A stretch of DNA of 64,000 nt from CAZFHZ01 sp964519015 (GCA_964519015.1 CAZFHZ010000001.1:1-64000), one strand, 5' to 3'; shown: positions 26,675-35,145, counted from the stretch's first letter. Numbers and translations: made by a program. The notes: generated by a model from the sequence alone, not told the origin.

Positions 26675-27868
26675 ATGGCCCAACGCACCATCGTCGCGAT
26701 GCCGGGAGACGGCATCGGCAAGATCGTCCTGGCCGAGGCCATCCGTGTCCTGGACGCGGTCGGATTCGACGCCGAATACGTCCATGGCGATATCGGCTGG
26801 GAGTTCTGGTGCCACGAGGGAGATGCCCTCCCCGAACGCACCATCGAGCTACTCAGGCAGCACAAGATCGGACTCTTCGGCGCCATCACCTCGAAACCGA
26901 AGGACGAGGCGGACGCCGAGCTCGATCCCGCTCTGAAGGGGAAGGGGTATGTCTACTACAGCCCGATCGTGGGACTGAGGCAGGTCTTCGACCTGGACGT
27001 CTCGGTCCGCCCCTGCATCTCCTTTCCCGGAAACCCGCTCAACTTCGTGCGGCGGAGCCGGGATGGTTCGATCGAGGAGCCTTTCGTCAACGCGGTCATC
27101 TTCCGCCAGAACACCGAAGGGCTCTACAGCGGGGTGGAGTGGACCGACCCGCCGCCGGCCGTACGGGCCGCCCTGGAAAGCCACCCCAAGTTCAAGCCCT
27201 TCCGGGAAGTCCCCGGACCCGACCTGGCCGTCTCCACCCGTATCTTCAGCCGGGGCGCCTGCCGCCGGATTGTCGAGGCCGCCTTCGCCTATGCCCGCGA
27301 GTTCGGCTACCGTTCGGTGACCGTGTGCGAGAAGCCCAACGTGATCCGCGAGACCAGCGGGATGATGGTCAAGGAGGCCCGCCGGGTCGCCCAGCGCTAT
27401 CCCGGCATCGCCCTCTGGGAGACCAACATCGACGCCCAGACGATGTGGCTGACCAAGAACCCGGAGGACTACGGAGTGATCGTGGCCGGCAACATGTTCG
27501 GCGACATCATCTCGGACGCCTTCGCCGGCCTGGTCGGCGGGCTTGGCTTCGCCGCCTCCTCGAACGAGGGGCAGGAAGTGGCGGTGTTCGAACCGACCCA
27601 CGGCTCGGCCCCCAAGTACGCCGAGCTGGAGCCCAGCATCGTCAACCCGATCGCCATGTTCCTGTCGGCCGCCCTGATGCTCGACCGGCTCGGGGAGCGG
27701 GAGAAGGCCGACCGGGTGCGCCGGGCCATCGCCAGGGTGGTGAAGGAAGGGCGGGTCCGGACCTACGATATGATGAAGATCGCCGGGGGACCGAAAGCGA
27801 TCGCACAGGGGGCGGCTTCGACCGAACAGATGACCGAGGCCGTGATCGCGGCCCTGGGCCGCGACTGA
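26675..27868 (+). CDS. Isocitrate/isopropylmalate dehydrogenase family enzyme
   Basis: The 397-residue enzyme has the beta-decarboxylating dehydrogenase fold: IVAMPGDGIGKIVLAEAIRVLD, FRQNTEGLYSGVEW, VCEKPNVIRETSGMM, ALWETNIDAQTMWL, NMFGDIISDAFAGLVGGLGFAASSN and FEPTHGSAPKY. Such enzymes oxidise isocitrate, 3-isopropylmalate, 3-methylmalate or tartrate-type 2-hydroxyacids with NAD(P) and release CO2. The substrate-side region reads YYSPIVGLRQVFDLDVSVRP, which is neither the classical IDH (SxNxxLR) nor the leucine-pathway pattern, so substrate is open. AAGGAG precedes the ATG at 26675. It is the first gene of the seven-gene tricarboxylate operon. Confidence 0.9.
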   Translation: MAQRTIVAMPGDGIGKIVLAEAIRVLDAVGFDAEYVHGDIGWEFWCHEGDALPERTIELLRQHKIGLFGAITSKPKDEADAELDPALKGKGYVYYSPIVGLRQVFDLDVSVRPCISFPGNPLNFVRRSRDGSIEEPFVNAVIFRQNTEGLYSGVEWTDPPPAVRAALESHPKFKPFREVPGPDLAVSTRIFSRGACRRIVEAAFAYAREFGYRSVTVCEKPNVIRETSGMMVKEARRVAQRYPGIALWETNIDAQTMWLTKNPEDYGVIVAGNMFGDIISDAFAGLVGGLGFAASSNEGQEVAVFEPTHGSAPKYAELEPSIVNPIAMFLSAALMLDRLGEREKADRVRRAIARVVKEGRVRTYDMMKIAGGPKAIAQGAASTEQMTEAVIAALGRD

Positions 27869-27899
27869 GCCGACCCGGCCGACGAAGGAGGAGAACGGG

Positions 27900-28478
27900 A
27901 TGATCGATGCCGCGAGGGTGCAGGAGCGCTTCGCCGACCTGCTGGAGATGATCGGGGACGAGCGTCTGCGCGGGCAGGTCGTGGAGGCGTGGCTGCTCGC
28001 CTGTGCCGAAGGGGGCTGGACCGACCTCGAACAGGTCGAGCGGATGCCCTTCTCCCTGCTGACCGACTGCGGCGGTCTGGGCTTTTTGGAGCACACCGAG
28101 GCGGTCACCCGCGGGGCGCTCGGACTGGCCCAGGCCCAGGTGGACGCCTACGAGGAGATGCCCTACCGGATCAACTTCGACCGGTTGATCGCCGGGGGCC
28201 TGCTCCACGACGTGGGCAAGCTGCTGGAGATCGAACCGGACGGCACTGGGGGCTACCGGATGAGCCGGCACGGACGCTCCACCCGCCACCCGATCAGCGG
28301 CACGGTGATCGCCGCGAGGGTCGGCCTGCCGGTGGAGGTCCAGAACATCATCGCCTGTCATTCCAAGGAAGGAGAGGGTCAACCGCGCACGGTCGAGACG
28401 ATCCTGATCCACCAGGCCGACTTCGCCACCTTCGACCCCTTCACGATGCGGGCCGCGGGCAGGCTGATCGAGGACTGA
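27900..28478 (+). CDS. HD-domain phosphohydrolase-like protein within the tricarboxylate operon
   Basis: The 192-residue protein has HD-superfamily metal ligands in order: FLEHTEAVT (His), LLHDVGK (His-Asp), IIACHSKEG (His) and HQADFATFDPF (Asp). HD proteins hydrolyse phosphate esters of nucleotides or small metabolites. Here it lies 31 bp after the dehydrogenase gene and 4 bp before the fused hydro-lyase, with GGAGGAG before its ATG. It is therefore part of the same transcript. No known citrate-lyase accessory protein has this fold, which makes its role in this operon unclear. Confidence 0.85.
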   Translation: MIDAARVQERFADLLEMIGDERLRGQVVEAWLLACAEGGWTDLEQVERMPFSLLTDCGGLGFLEHTEAVTRGALGLAQAQVDAYEEMPYRINFDRLIAGGLLHDVGKLLEIEPDGTGGYRMSRHGRSTRHPISGTVIAARVGLPVEVQNIIACHSKEGEGQPRTVETILIHQADFATFDPFTMRAAGRLIED

Positions 28479-28482
28479 GCGC

Positions 28483-30312
28483 GTGGGCCGGACCCTGATC
28501 GAGCAGATCATCGCCGCCCATACCGGCGATGCGGTCGCCCCCGGGGCCACCGTGGAGATGCGGGTGGACCTGCGGGCGGCCCGCGACTTCGGCGGCGCCA
28601 ACGTGATCGGGCACCTGGAGGAGCACGGCCTGGGGGTGGCCGACCCCGGACGGACCCTCTTCACCTTCGACTGCAATCCGACCGGCTCCGACCAGGGGTA
28701 CGCGGCCAACCAGCACCGCTGCCGGCTCTTCGCCCGCCGCCACGGCCTGAGGGTCTACGACATCGACCGGGGGATCGGCACCCACCTGGTCATCGAGGAG
28801 GGGCTGGTCGGCCCGGGGGAGACCTTCGTCTCCACCGACTCCCATGCCAACATCCTGGGGGCGGTCGGCGCCTTCGGGCAGGGGATGGGGGACCTCGATA
28901 TCGCCAGTGCCTTCGCCCGCGGTTCGGTCTGGTTCCAGGTCCCCGAGACCGTGCACGTGCACCTGACCGGCGTCCCTTCGGCCACTGCTACCGCCAAGGA
29001 CCTGACCCTGGCGCTGGTGCGCCACTTCGGCGCCAAGGGGTTGCTCGGTTGTGCGGTCGAGGTGACCGGGGAGGCGATCCAGGCACTCGACCTGGCCGGA
29101 CGCCTCACCCTGGCCTCGATGGCCACCGAGATGGGCGCCATCATCCTCTTCCCCGAGCCCTCGGAGCGGGTGGCGGCCGAGTACACCCGCCTGACCGGCC
29201 GGGATCGGGAGTGGCCGTGGTCCGACCCGGATGCGACCCGGCAGCGGGAGGAGGTCGTGGACATCGACGGGCTGGAGCCGCTGGTCAGCCGCCCGGGCCG
29301 TCCCGAGGACGTGGTGGCGCTGGCCGGGCTGACCGGGACCCCGATCGATTCCGCCTTCCTCGGCTCCTGCACGAACGGCCGGCTCGAGGACCTGGCGGCG
29401 GCCGCCCGGATCCTGCAGGACCGCCGGGTGGCCGAAGGGGTAGTGCTCAAAGTCGTCCCGGCCACCGACCGGGTCTGGATCGAGGCGCTGCGGGCCGGAC
29501 TGCTCGGGATCTTCAAGGAGGCCGGAGCGCTGGTCTCGAACGCCGGCTGCGCAGGCTGCGCGGCCGGACAGGTCGGACAGACCGGACCCGACGAGACCAC
29601 CGTCTCGAGCGGCAACCGCAACTTCCCCGGCAAGCAGGGTCTGGGCGAGGTCTTCCTGGCCTCCCCGGAGACGGTGGCCGCCTCGGCGGTCACCGGGATG
29701 CTCACTCCGGCCGATGGGATCGACCGGGCGCCCCCCCGTCCCCGGCGGCTGGTCGTGCTACCGGCAGCCCTCCCCGATCCGACCCGTCCGGCGGAAGCCC
29801 CCGCTCCGCCGCCGGCCGAAGAGCGCCCCACCCTCCTGGAGGGGCGTGTCTGGGTGCTCGACCGCGATTCGGTCGACACCGACATGATCTTCCACAACCG
29901 GCACCTGGCCCTCACCGACCTCGCGGCCATGGGCCGGCACGCCCTGGGCAACATCCCGGGGTGGGAGGACTTCCCGGAGCGGGTCCGGCCGGGGGACTTC
30001 CTGGTCACCGGAGCCAACTTCGGGGCGGGTTCCAGCCGCCAGCAGGCGGTCGACTGCTTCCGGGCGCTCGGCCTGAGCGGGGTAATCGCCCCCTCCTTCG
30101 GAGCCATCTACGAACGGAACGCGATCAACGCGGGCTTCCCGGTGCTGCACGGTGAGTTGCGGGGGGTGTTGCAGGAGGGGGAGCGCATCCGGGTGGACCT
30201 GGAGACGGGTGCCGGGCAGCGGCTCGAGGAGGGGACCGACTTCCAGGTCGCACCCCTGTCCCCGGTGCCGTTGCGTATCTACCGGCGCGGCGGCCTGCTG
30301 GCCGGGCACTGA
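28483..30312 (+). CDS. Aconitase-superfamily hydro-lyase, large and small domains fused
   Basis: The 609-residue protein joins a LeuC/homoaconitase-type large domain (FVSTDSHANILGAVGAFGQGMGDLD, GSCTNGRLEDL, NAGCAGCAAGQ, SSGNRNFPGKQG) to a LeuD-type small domain (VDTDMIFHNRHL, GANFGAGSSRQQAVDCFRALG) by a Pro-rich linker near residues 425-455. Three cysteines (one in SCTNGR, two in GCAGC) should bind a [4Fe-4S] cluster. It should interconvert 2- and 3-hydroxy tri- or dicarboxylates by dehydration and rehydration. It starts with GTG 4 bp after the HD gene. Aconitase activity is the simplest guess beside citrate lyase. Confidence 0.9.
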   Translation: MGRTLIEQIIAAHTGDAVAPGATVEMRVDLRAARDFGGANVIGHLEEHGLGVADPGRTLFTFDCNPTGSDQGYAANQHRCRLFARRHGLRVYDIDRGIGTHLVIEEGLVGPGETFVSTDSHANILGAVGAFGQGMGDLDIASAFARGSVWFQVPETVHVHLTGVPSATATAKDLTLALVRHFGAKGLLGCAVEVTGEAIQALDLAGRLTLASMATEMGAIILFPEPSERVAAEYTRLTGRDREWPWSDPDATRQREEVVDIDGLEPLVSRPGRPEDVVALAGLTGTPIDSAFLGSCTNGRLEDLAAAARILQDRRVAEGVVLKVVPATDRVWIEALRAGLLGIFKEAGALVSNAGCAGCAAGQVGQTGPDETTVSSGNRNFPGKQGLGEVFLASPETVAASAVTGMLTPADGIDRAPPRPRRLVVLPAALPDPTRPAEAPAPPPAEERPTLLEGRVWVLDRDSVDTDMIFHNRHLALTDLAAMGRHALGNIPGWEDFPERVRPGDFLVTGANFGAGSSRQQAVDCFRALGLSGVIAPSFGAIYERNAINAGFPVLHGELRGVLQEGERIRVDLETGAGQRLEEGTDFQVAPLSPVPLRIYRRGGLLAGH

Positions 30313-30326
30313 GGGAGGAGAGAAGC

Positions 30327-31607
30327 GTGGGCACCTTCGCCCAGAACGTGCTGGCCTACGCCGCCGGGCTCGAGAGCGTGAGCATCGGGCAGATCGTGAC
30401 GGTGCATCCCCGCCGCCTTCTCACCCACGACAACACGGCCGCCATCATCGAAAAGATCGCCCCGGAACTGGAACGGTACGGGGTGGCCGACCCCGACCAG
30501 CCGGTCATCGTGCTCGACCACGTGGTCCCGGCGGTGGACACCACCACCGCCGACGGACACCGGCGCATCCGCGCGTTCGTGGCCCGTCACGCTCTGGTGC
30601 ACTTCTACGATGTCGGCGAGGGGATCTGCCACCAGATCGTGCTGGAACGGGGGCTGGCGTTGCCCGGCCAGGTGATCGTGGGGAGCGATTCCCACACCTG
30701 CTCCTACGGTGCGGTGGGGACCTTTGCCACCGGCATCGACCGGACCGAGGCGGCCGCCCTGCTGCTGACCGGGGAGACCTGGCTGCGGGTGCCCGCCTCG
30801 ATCCGGGTGGTCATGAGCGGGCGGCTTCCGGCCCTGACCTCCGCCAAGGACCTGGTGCTCAGCCTGATCGGCCGGCTGGGGGCCGACGGGGCCGCCTACC
30901 GGAGTGTCGAGTTCCATGGCGAAGTGTCCGCCCTCAGCCTCGAGGAGCGGATCACGATCGCCAACATGGGGGTGGAGATGGGGGCCAAGACGGCCGTCTT
31001 CCCGGTCGATGAGCAGACCCGGGCCTTCCTGGAGTTGGCCGCCCCCGACTGGGACGGCCAGGGGGCGGTCTGGGCGGACCCGGATGCGGAATACGAGCAG
31101 GAGATCCCCCTCGATCTCTCCGCACTGGAACCGGTGGTCGCCCGTCCCGGTGCGGTGGACGCGGTGGTGCCGGTGGGCGCGGCGGCCGGGGTGCGGGTCC
31201 ACCAGGTCCTGCTGGGCACCTGCACGAACGGACGGTTGAGCGACCTGCGGGAGGCGGCCGCCCTGCTGGCCGGCCGGAAGATCCACCCCGGGGTGCGGCT
31301 GCTGGTCACCCCGGCCAGCCGCCGGGTCTTCGATGCCGCCCTGGCCGACGGTACCATCGCCGAGTTGAGCCGGGCAGGGGCGACCATCCTGCCGGCCGGC
31401 TGCGGCCCCTGCCTGGGCGCCCATCTGGGTATCCTGGCCCCGGGGGAAGTCTGCCTCTCCACCTCCAACCGCAACTTCAAGGGACGGATGGGCACCCCCG
31501 ACTCCGAGATCTATCTGGGCAGCCCGCTCACGGCCGCCGCCAGCGCCCTGACCGGGGTGATCACCGACCCGCGGGAGGTGGCGGCCGTCGGAGGAGGAGC
31601 CCGATGA
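30327..31607 (+). CDS. 3-isopropylmalate dehydratase/homoaconitase-type large subunit
   Basis: The 426-residue subunit shows VIVLDHVVPAVDTTTADGHRRIRAFV, GEGICHQIVLERGLALPGQVIVGSDSHTCSYGAVGTFATGIDRTEAA, GTCTNGRLSDL, PAGCGPCLGAHLG and STSNRNFKGRMG. The cysteines in TCTNGR and GCGPCLG ligate the [4Fe-4S] cluster. It pairs with the small subunit that overlaps its stop codon. GAGGAGAG precedes the GTG start. It is a second, separate hydro-lyase directly behind the fused one, so the operon carries two enzymes of this superfamily with presumably different substrates. Confidence 0.9.
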   Translation: MGTFAQNVLAYAAGLESVSIGQIVTVHPRRLLTHDNTAAIIEKIAPELERYGVADPDQPVIVLDHVVPAVDTTTADGHRRIRAFVARHALVHFYDVGEGICHQIVLERGLALPGQVIVGSDSHTCSYGAVGTFATGIDRTEAAALLLTGETWLRVPASIRVVMSGRLPALTSAKDLVLSLIGRLGADGAAYRSVEFHGEVSALSLEERITIANMGVEMGAKTAVFPVDEQTRAFLELAAPDWDGQGAVWADPDAEYEQEIPLDLSALEPVVARPGAVDAVVPVGAAAGVRVHQVLLGTCTNGRLSDLREAAALLAGRKIHPGVRLLVTPASRRVFDAALADGTIAELSRAGATILPAGCGPCLGAHLGILAPGEVCLSTSNRNFKGRMGTPDSEIYLGSPLTAAASALTGVITDPREVAAVGGGAR

Positions 31608-32125
31608 GGGTCTGGCGCTACGGTGACGACGTGAACACCGACCAGCTCTTCCCGGGCAAGTACACCTACACCTGCAGCCGGCCCGAGGAGATCGTCCCCC
31701 ACCTGCTGGAGGACCTCGATCCCGCCTTCGCCGCCGGGGTGACGCCGGGCGATGTGGTGCTGGCCGGGCGCAACTTCGGCTGCGGATCCAGCCGGGAGCA
31801 ACCGGCGGTGGGCCTGCGGACGGCCGGGATCGCCGCGGTGGTGGCCGTCTCGTTCGCCCGCATCTTCTACCGGGCGGCCATCAACCAGGGACTGCTGCTG
31901 GTCGAGTCCCCCGAGGCGGTCGCCGCCTGGCGGGAGGGGGAGGAGATCCAGCTCGACCCGGCGGCCGGCCGGATCATGGTGGGCGGGCGCACCTTCCTCA
32001 TCCCCCCCCTCCCCCCCCTGCTCCTCCAGATCCAGGAGGCCGGGGGGCTGCTTCCCGCCGTACGCCGCCGCCTGGCCGCCCGAGACGCTGAACCGGGAAC
32101 CCGGTTTCAGGAGGAGACCCGATGA
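31604..32125 (+). CDS. 3-isopropylmalate dehydratase/homoaconitase-type small subunit
   Basis: The 173-residue subunit has the LeuD swivel-domain motifs VWRYGDDVNTDQLFPGKYTY, GDVVLAGRNFGCGSSREQPAVGLRTAGIAAVVA and FARIFYRAAINQGLLLVE. The GCGSSREQ loop takes part in substrate binding. The YTYT sequence after the NTDQ motif resembles archaeal/homoaconitase-type small subunits more than bacterial LeuD, which hints at a substrate other than isopropylmalate. It overlaps both neighbours by 4 bp (ATGA), so it is strictly co-translated with the large subunit and the lyase fusion. Confidence 0.9.
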   Translation: MRVWRYGDDVNTDQLFPGKYTYTCSRPEEIVPHLLEDLDPAFAAGVTPGDVVLAGRNFGCGSSREQPAVGLRTAGIAAVVAVSFARIFYRAAINQGLLLVESPEAVAAWREGEEIQLDPAAGRIMVGGRTFLIPPLPPLLLQIQEAGGLLPAVRRRLAARDAEPGTRFQEETR

Positions 32126-33402
32126 GTCCCCGAACGCAGGAGCGGAAGCGGAACGGACCGGCCGCGGCCGAAGCAGGCCACCGGGGTCCCGAGGTGCGGA
32201 GCGACTGCTGGGTGCGGGTCGATCCGGCCGGCCCGTCCGGGCTGGCGATCACCAGCAAGGTGGCCGACCTCTACGGGACCAGCCTCCGGGAATTGCTCGA
32301 GGCCGGCGTGCACGGGCTCGGTCTGGAAGAGGCGGCGGTGACCGTGGAGGACCAGGGGGCCCTCCCCTGGGTGATCCTCGCCCGTCTGGAGGCGGCCGCC
32401 CGGGCGGCCTGCCCGGACCTGACGGCCCGACTGGAACCCCCCGGTCCACCGGTGGTCCGACGACCGGTACGGGATCGACTGCGCCGCTCCCGGCTCTACC
32501 TGCCGGGGAACACGCCGAAGTTCATGCTCAACGCCGCCCGGCATGTGCCCGACGGCGTGATCCTGGATCTGGAGGACTCGGTCGCCCCTCCCCGCAAGGC
32601 CGAGGCCCGTCTGCTGGTCCGTAACGCCCTGCGCTGCGGCGAGTGGGGGGAGTGCGAGTTGATGGTGCGGATCAACCAGCTCCCGGCCGGGTTGGAGGAC
32701 CTGGCCGAGATCCTCCCCGAGAGTCCCGAGGTGATCCTGATACCCAAGGTGGAGGACCCCGGTCAGGTGGTCGAAGTGGAGCGGGCCTGCACCTCGCTGC
32801 TGCGGGGTCGGGAGGTGCCGCCGCCGCTGCTCATGCCGATCGTGGAGAGCGCCCGGGGTGTCCTTCAGGCCTTCCCGATCGCCTCGGCCAGCCCGCAAGT
32901 GGTCGCTCTGACCATCGGACTGGAGGACTATACCGCCGACCTGGGTGTGGAACGCACCGTAGAGGGACGTGAGTCGTTCTGGGCCCGGGCCATGCTGGTC
33001 ACCGCTGCCCGGGCCGCGGGCGTCCAGCCGATCGACACCGTCTTCAGTGACGTCGAGGACCTGGTCGGGCTCGAGGCCGCCGTGCTTGAGGCGAAGGGGC
33101 TGGGTTTCGTGGGCAAGGGGTGCATCCATCCCCGCCAGATCCCGACCGTCCACAATGCCTTCGCCCCCACCTCCGGGGAGATCGAGAAGGCCACCGCCAT
33201 CGTGGCCGCGTACGAACAGGCCCGCGTGCGTGGAGACGGGGTGGTCGCCCTGGGGAGCAAGATGATCGATCCCCCGGTGGTGGAGCGGGCGCTGCAGACA
33301 GTCGAAGCGGCCTTGCGGCTCGACCTGCTTGACCCCGACTGGCGCGAGCAGGAGCCCCCTCCCCCAGCTACGACCGCCCCCCCCTCCGAGGGGGGGGAGT
33401 AG
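32122..33402 (+). CDS. citE: Citrate lyase gamma (acyl carrier) and beta subunits fused: CitD-CitE
   Basis: Residues about 25-95 resemble the CitD acyl carrier protein: RSDCWVRVDP (with a Ser at the prosthetic-group position) and LEEAAVTVEDQGALPWVILARLEAA. From about residue 115 the chain is CitE: RRSRLYLPGNTPKFMLNAA, GVILDLEDSVAPPRKAEAR, LIPKVEDPGQV, LMPIVESARGV, ALTIGLEDYTADLGVERT and GFVGKGCIHPRQI. CitE cleaves the acyl-ACP intermediate (citryl or similar) to oxaloacetate (or pyruvate) and acetyl-ACP. Usual operons encode CitD and CitE separately. AGGAGGAG precedes the ATG. No citC, citX or citG is visible nearby. Confidence 0.88.
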   Translation: MSPRTQERKRNGPAAAEAGHRGPEVRSDCWVRVDPAGPSGLAITSKVADLYGTSLRELLEAGVHGLGLEEAAVTVEDQGALPWVILARLEAAARAACPDLTARLEPPGPPVVRRPVRDRLRRSRLYLPGNTPKFMLNAARHVPDGVILDLEDSVAPPRKAEARLLVRNALRCGEWGECELMVRINQLPAGLEDLAEILPESPEVILIPKVEDPGQVVEVERACTSLLRGREVPPPLLMPIVESARGVLQAFPIASASPQVVALTIGLEDYTADLGVERTVEGRESFWARAMLVTAARAAGVQPIDTVFSDVEDLVGLEAAVLEAKGLGFVGKGCIHPRQIPTVHNAFAPTSGEIEKATAIVAAYEQARVRGDGVVALGSKMIDPPVVERALQTVEAALRLDLLDPDWREQEPPPPATTAPPSEGGE

Positions 33403-33424
33403 GCCCAGAAAGGACGGCCGCGTC

Positions 33425-34987
33425 ATGCCGGAACCGGGCATACCTCGGGTCACGAACGCCTCGGGCCGACCGGTCCCCGAACGGGTCAACGGGGTCCCCC
33501 AGGTCCCCTTCGCCGGAGTCGGCGTCCATCGGCCCGACGGGCGGAAGGTCGCCCCCCCCATCCGTTCCTGCGCCGACTATCCCCCCGACGGGGACAAACG
33601 GCTCCCTTCCCTGAAGGCCGCCCTGGAAGCGTGCGGGGTGGAAGACGGGATGACCATCAGCACCCACCACCACCTGCGCGACGGCGACCAGGTGGCGGTC
33701 GCCCTCTTCGACGCGGCGGCCGAGATGGGACTGCGCGAGCTGGTCTGGTTCCCCAGCGCCGCCTTCCCCTGTCACGCCCCCCTCATCCGCCATCTCGACT
33801 CGGGGGTCATCCATCACATCGAGGGGAGCCTGAACGGCCCGCTCGGGGAATACTGCTCGCGGGGGCGGATGAAGGGCACCCACATCCTCCGCTCCCACGG
33901 TGGGCGCTGGCAGGCCATCCAGGACGGCGAGGTGCACATCGACCTGGCCGTGATCGCCGCACCCAACGCCGACCCCTTCGGGAACGCCAACGGGCTGGAG
34001 GGTCCCGCCGCAACCGGAGGACTCGGCTTCGCCCTGGCCGACTCCCGCTTCGCCGACCGGGTCGTGGTGGTCACCGACCACCTGGTGCCCTTCCCCGCCG
34101 TCCCCTGGCAGATCCAGGGTAACGATGTCGACTTCGTGGTCGTGGTGCCCAGCCTGGGGGACGCCTCGAAGATCGTCTCGGGGACCACCCGAATCACCCG
34201 CAGCCCCGACCGCATGCTGATCGCCGAGCTGGCCGCCCGCTTCACCGCCGAAGCGGGTATCCTGCGCGACGGTTTCTCCTTCCAGGCGGGCGCGGGGGGG
34301 ACCGCCCTGGCCTACGCCCTCTACCTGAAGGAGATGATGAAGCGGGCCGGGGTGAAGGCGCGCTTCATCCGCGGCGGGACCACCCGCTATCTGGTGGAGA
34401 TGCTCGAGGAGGGATTGACCGACTACCTGCTCGACGGTCAGACCTTCGACCTGGACGCGGTACGCTCCATGGGACGCAACCCCGGTCACGTCATGACCAG
34501 TCCCTTCACCTCCTACAATTACCACGGCAAGGGGAACTTCGCCTCGCTGGTGGACGTGGTCGTGCTGGGGGCCACCGAGGTCGACCTGGCCTTCAACGGC
34601 AACGTGGTGACCCACTCCGACGGGCGGCTCCTCCACGGCATCGGCGGCTGGCAGAACTGCCTGTTCGGCCGGTGTGTCATCCTGGCCGTGCCGGCGGTGC
34701 GCGACCGCATCCCGGTGATCGTGGACGAGGTGACCACCCTGTGCGGGCCGGGGGAGCTCATCGATGTGGTGGTGACCGAGCGCGGGATCGCCGTCAATCC
34801 CCGCCGCGGCGACCTGCTCGAGGCGGTGAAGGGTTCCCCCCTGCCGATCCGGCCGCTGGAGGAGATCAAGGCCGAGCTCGACCGGGTCTGCGGGGTGCCG
34901 GAGAGGCCCTCCCGGAGCGGGGAGGTTGTTTCGGTGGTCAAGTGGGTCGACGGCACCCTCCTCGACTGCATCCACCGGGTGGACTGA
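33425..34987 (+). CDS. citF: Citrate lyase alpha subunit (CitF), acyl-ACP transferase
   Basis: The 520-residue protein aligns in pattern with CitF: KLPSLKAALEACGVEDGMTISTHHHLRDGD near the start, NADPFGNANG, FVVVVPSLGDASKIVSGTTRITRSPD, FSFQAGAGGTALA, TSPFTSYNYHGKGNFASLVDVVVLGATEVDLAFNGNVVTHSDGRLLHGIGGWQN and CGPGELIDVVVTERGIAVNP. CitF exchanges acetyl on the carrier protein for citrate, giving citryl-ACP. Length is standard. AAAGGA precedes the ATG 22 bp after citDE. It closes the operon before two hairpins. Citramalate lyase, a homologous complex, is a possible alternative identity. Confidence 0.92.
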   Translation: MPEPGIPRVTNASGRPVPERVNGVPQVPFAGVGVHRPDGRKVAPPIRSCADYPPDGDKRLPSLKAALEACGVEDGMTISTHHHLRDGDQVAVALFDAAAEMGLRELVWFPSAAFPCHAPLIRHLDSGVIHHIEGSLNGPLGEYCSRGRMKGTHILRSHGGRWQAIQDGEVHIDLAVIAAPNADPFGNANGLEGPAATGGLGFALADSRFADRVVVVTDHLVPFPAVPWQIQGNDVDFVVVVPSLGDASKIVSGTTRITRSPDRMLIAELAARFTAEAGILRDGFSFQAGAGGTALAYALYLKEMMKRAGVKARFIRGGTTRYLVEMLEEGLTDYLLDGQTFDLDAVRSMGRNPGHVMTSPFTSYNYHGKGNFASLVDVVVLGATEVDLAFNGNVVTHSDGRLLHGIGGWQNCLFGRCVILAVPAVRDRIPVIVDEVTTLCGPGELIDVVVTERGIAVNPRRGDLLEAVKGSPLPIRPLEEIKAELDRVCGVPERPSRSGEVVSVVKWVDGTLLDCIHRVD

Positions 34988-35071
34988 TCGCTCCCGACGA
35001 CCTCTTCCCGGCCGCGGTTCCTGCACCCGTCCACCCACCCTCGATCCCACATCAGGCTACCGGAACGAGAA

Positions 35072-35104
35072 CGGCACCCGGAGGTGTGACGCCACCGGGT
35101 GCCG
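35072..35104. terminator. Hairpin between convergent citF and the PD40 lipoprotein gene
   Basis: CGGCACCCGG (35072-35081) pairs perfectly with CCGGGTGCCG (35095-35104), with possible further inner pairs. It lies about 85 bp after the citF stop. There is no clean T-run directly behind it, but its place between convergent genes supports bidirectional termination. Confidence 0.55.
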
Positions 35105-35105
35105 C

Positions 35106-35125
35106 CGGTCACCTACTGGTGACCG
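35106..35125. terminator. Second perfect hairpin between convergent genes
   Basis: CGGTCACC-TACT-GGTGACCG is a perfect 8-bp stem with a 4-nt loop, directly after the preceding hairpin. A short TTTT lies about 13 bp further on the plus strand. The two hairpins together probably separate the citrate-lyase operon from the opposing lipoprotein gene. Confidence 0.5.
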
Positions 35126-35145
35126 CGCTCAAGCAGTTTTCCCGC

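Noticed and set aside
26675..32125. Reading the dehydrogenase plus LeuC/LeuD as a plain leucine biosynthesis operon
   Set aside because: No leuA or leuB-type signature is present, there is a second fused hydro-lyase, and citrate lyase subunits follow in the same transcript.
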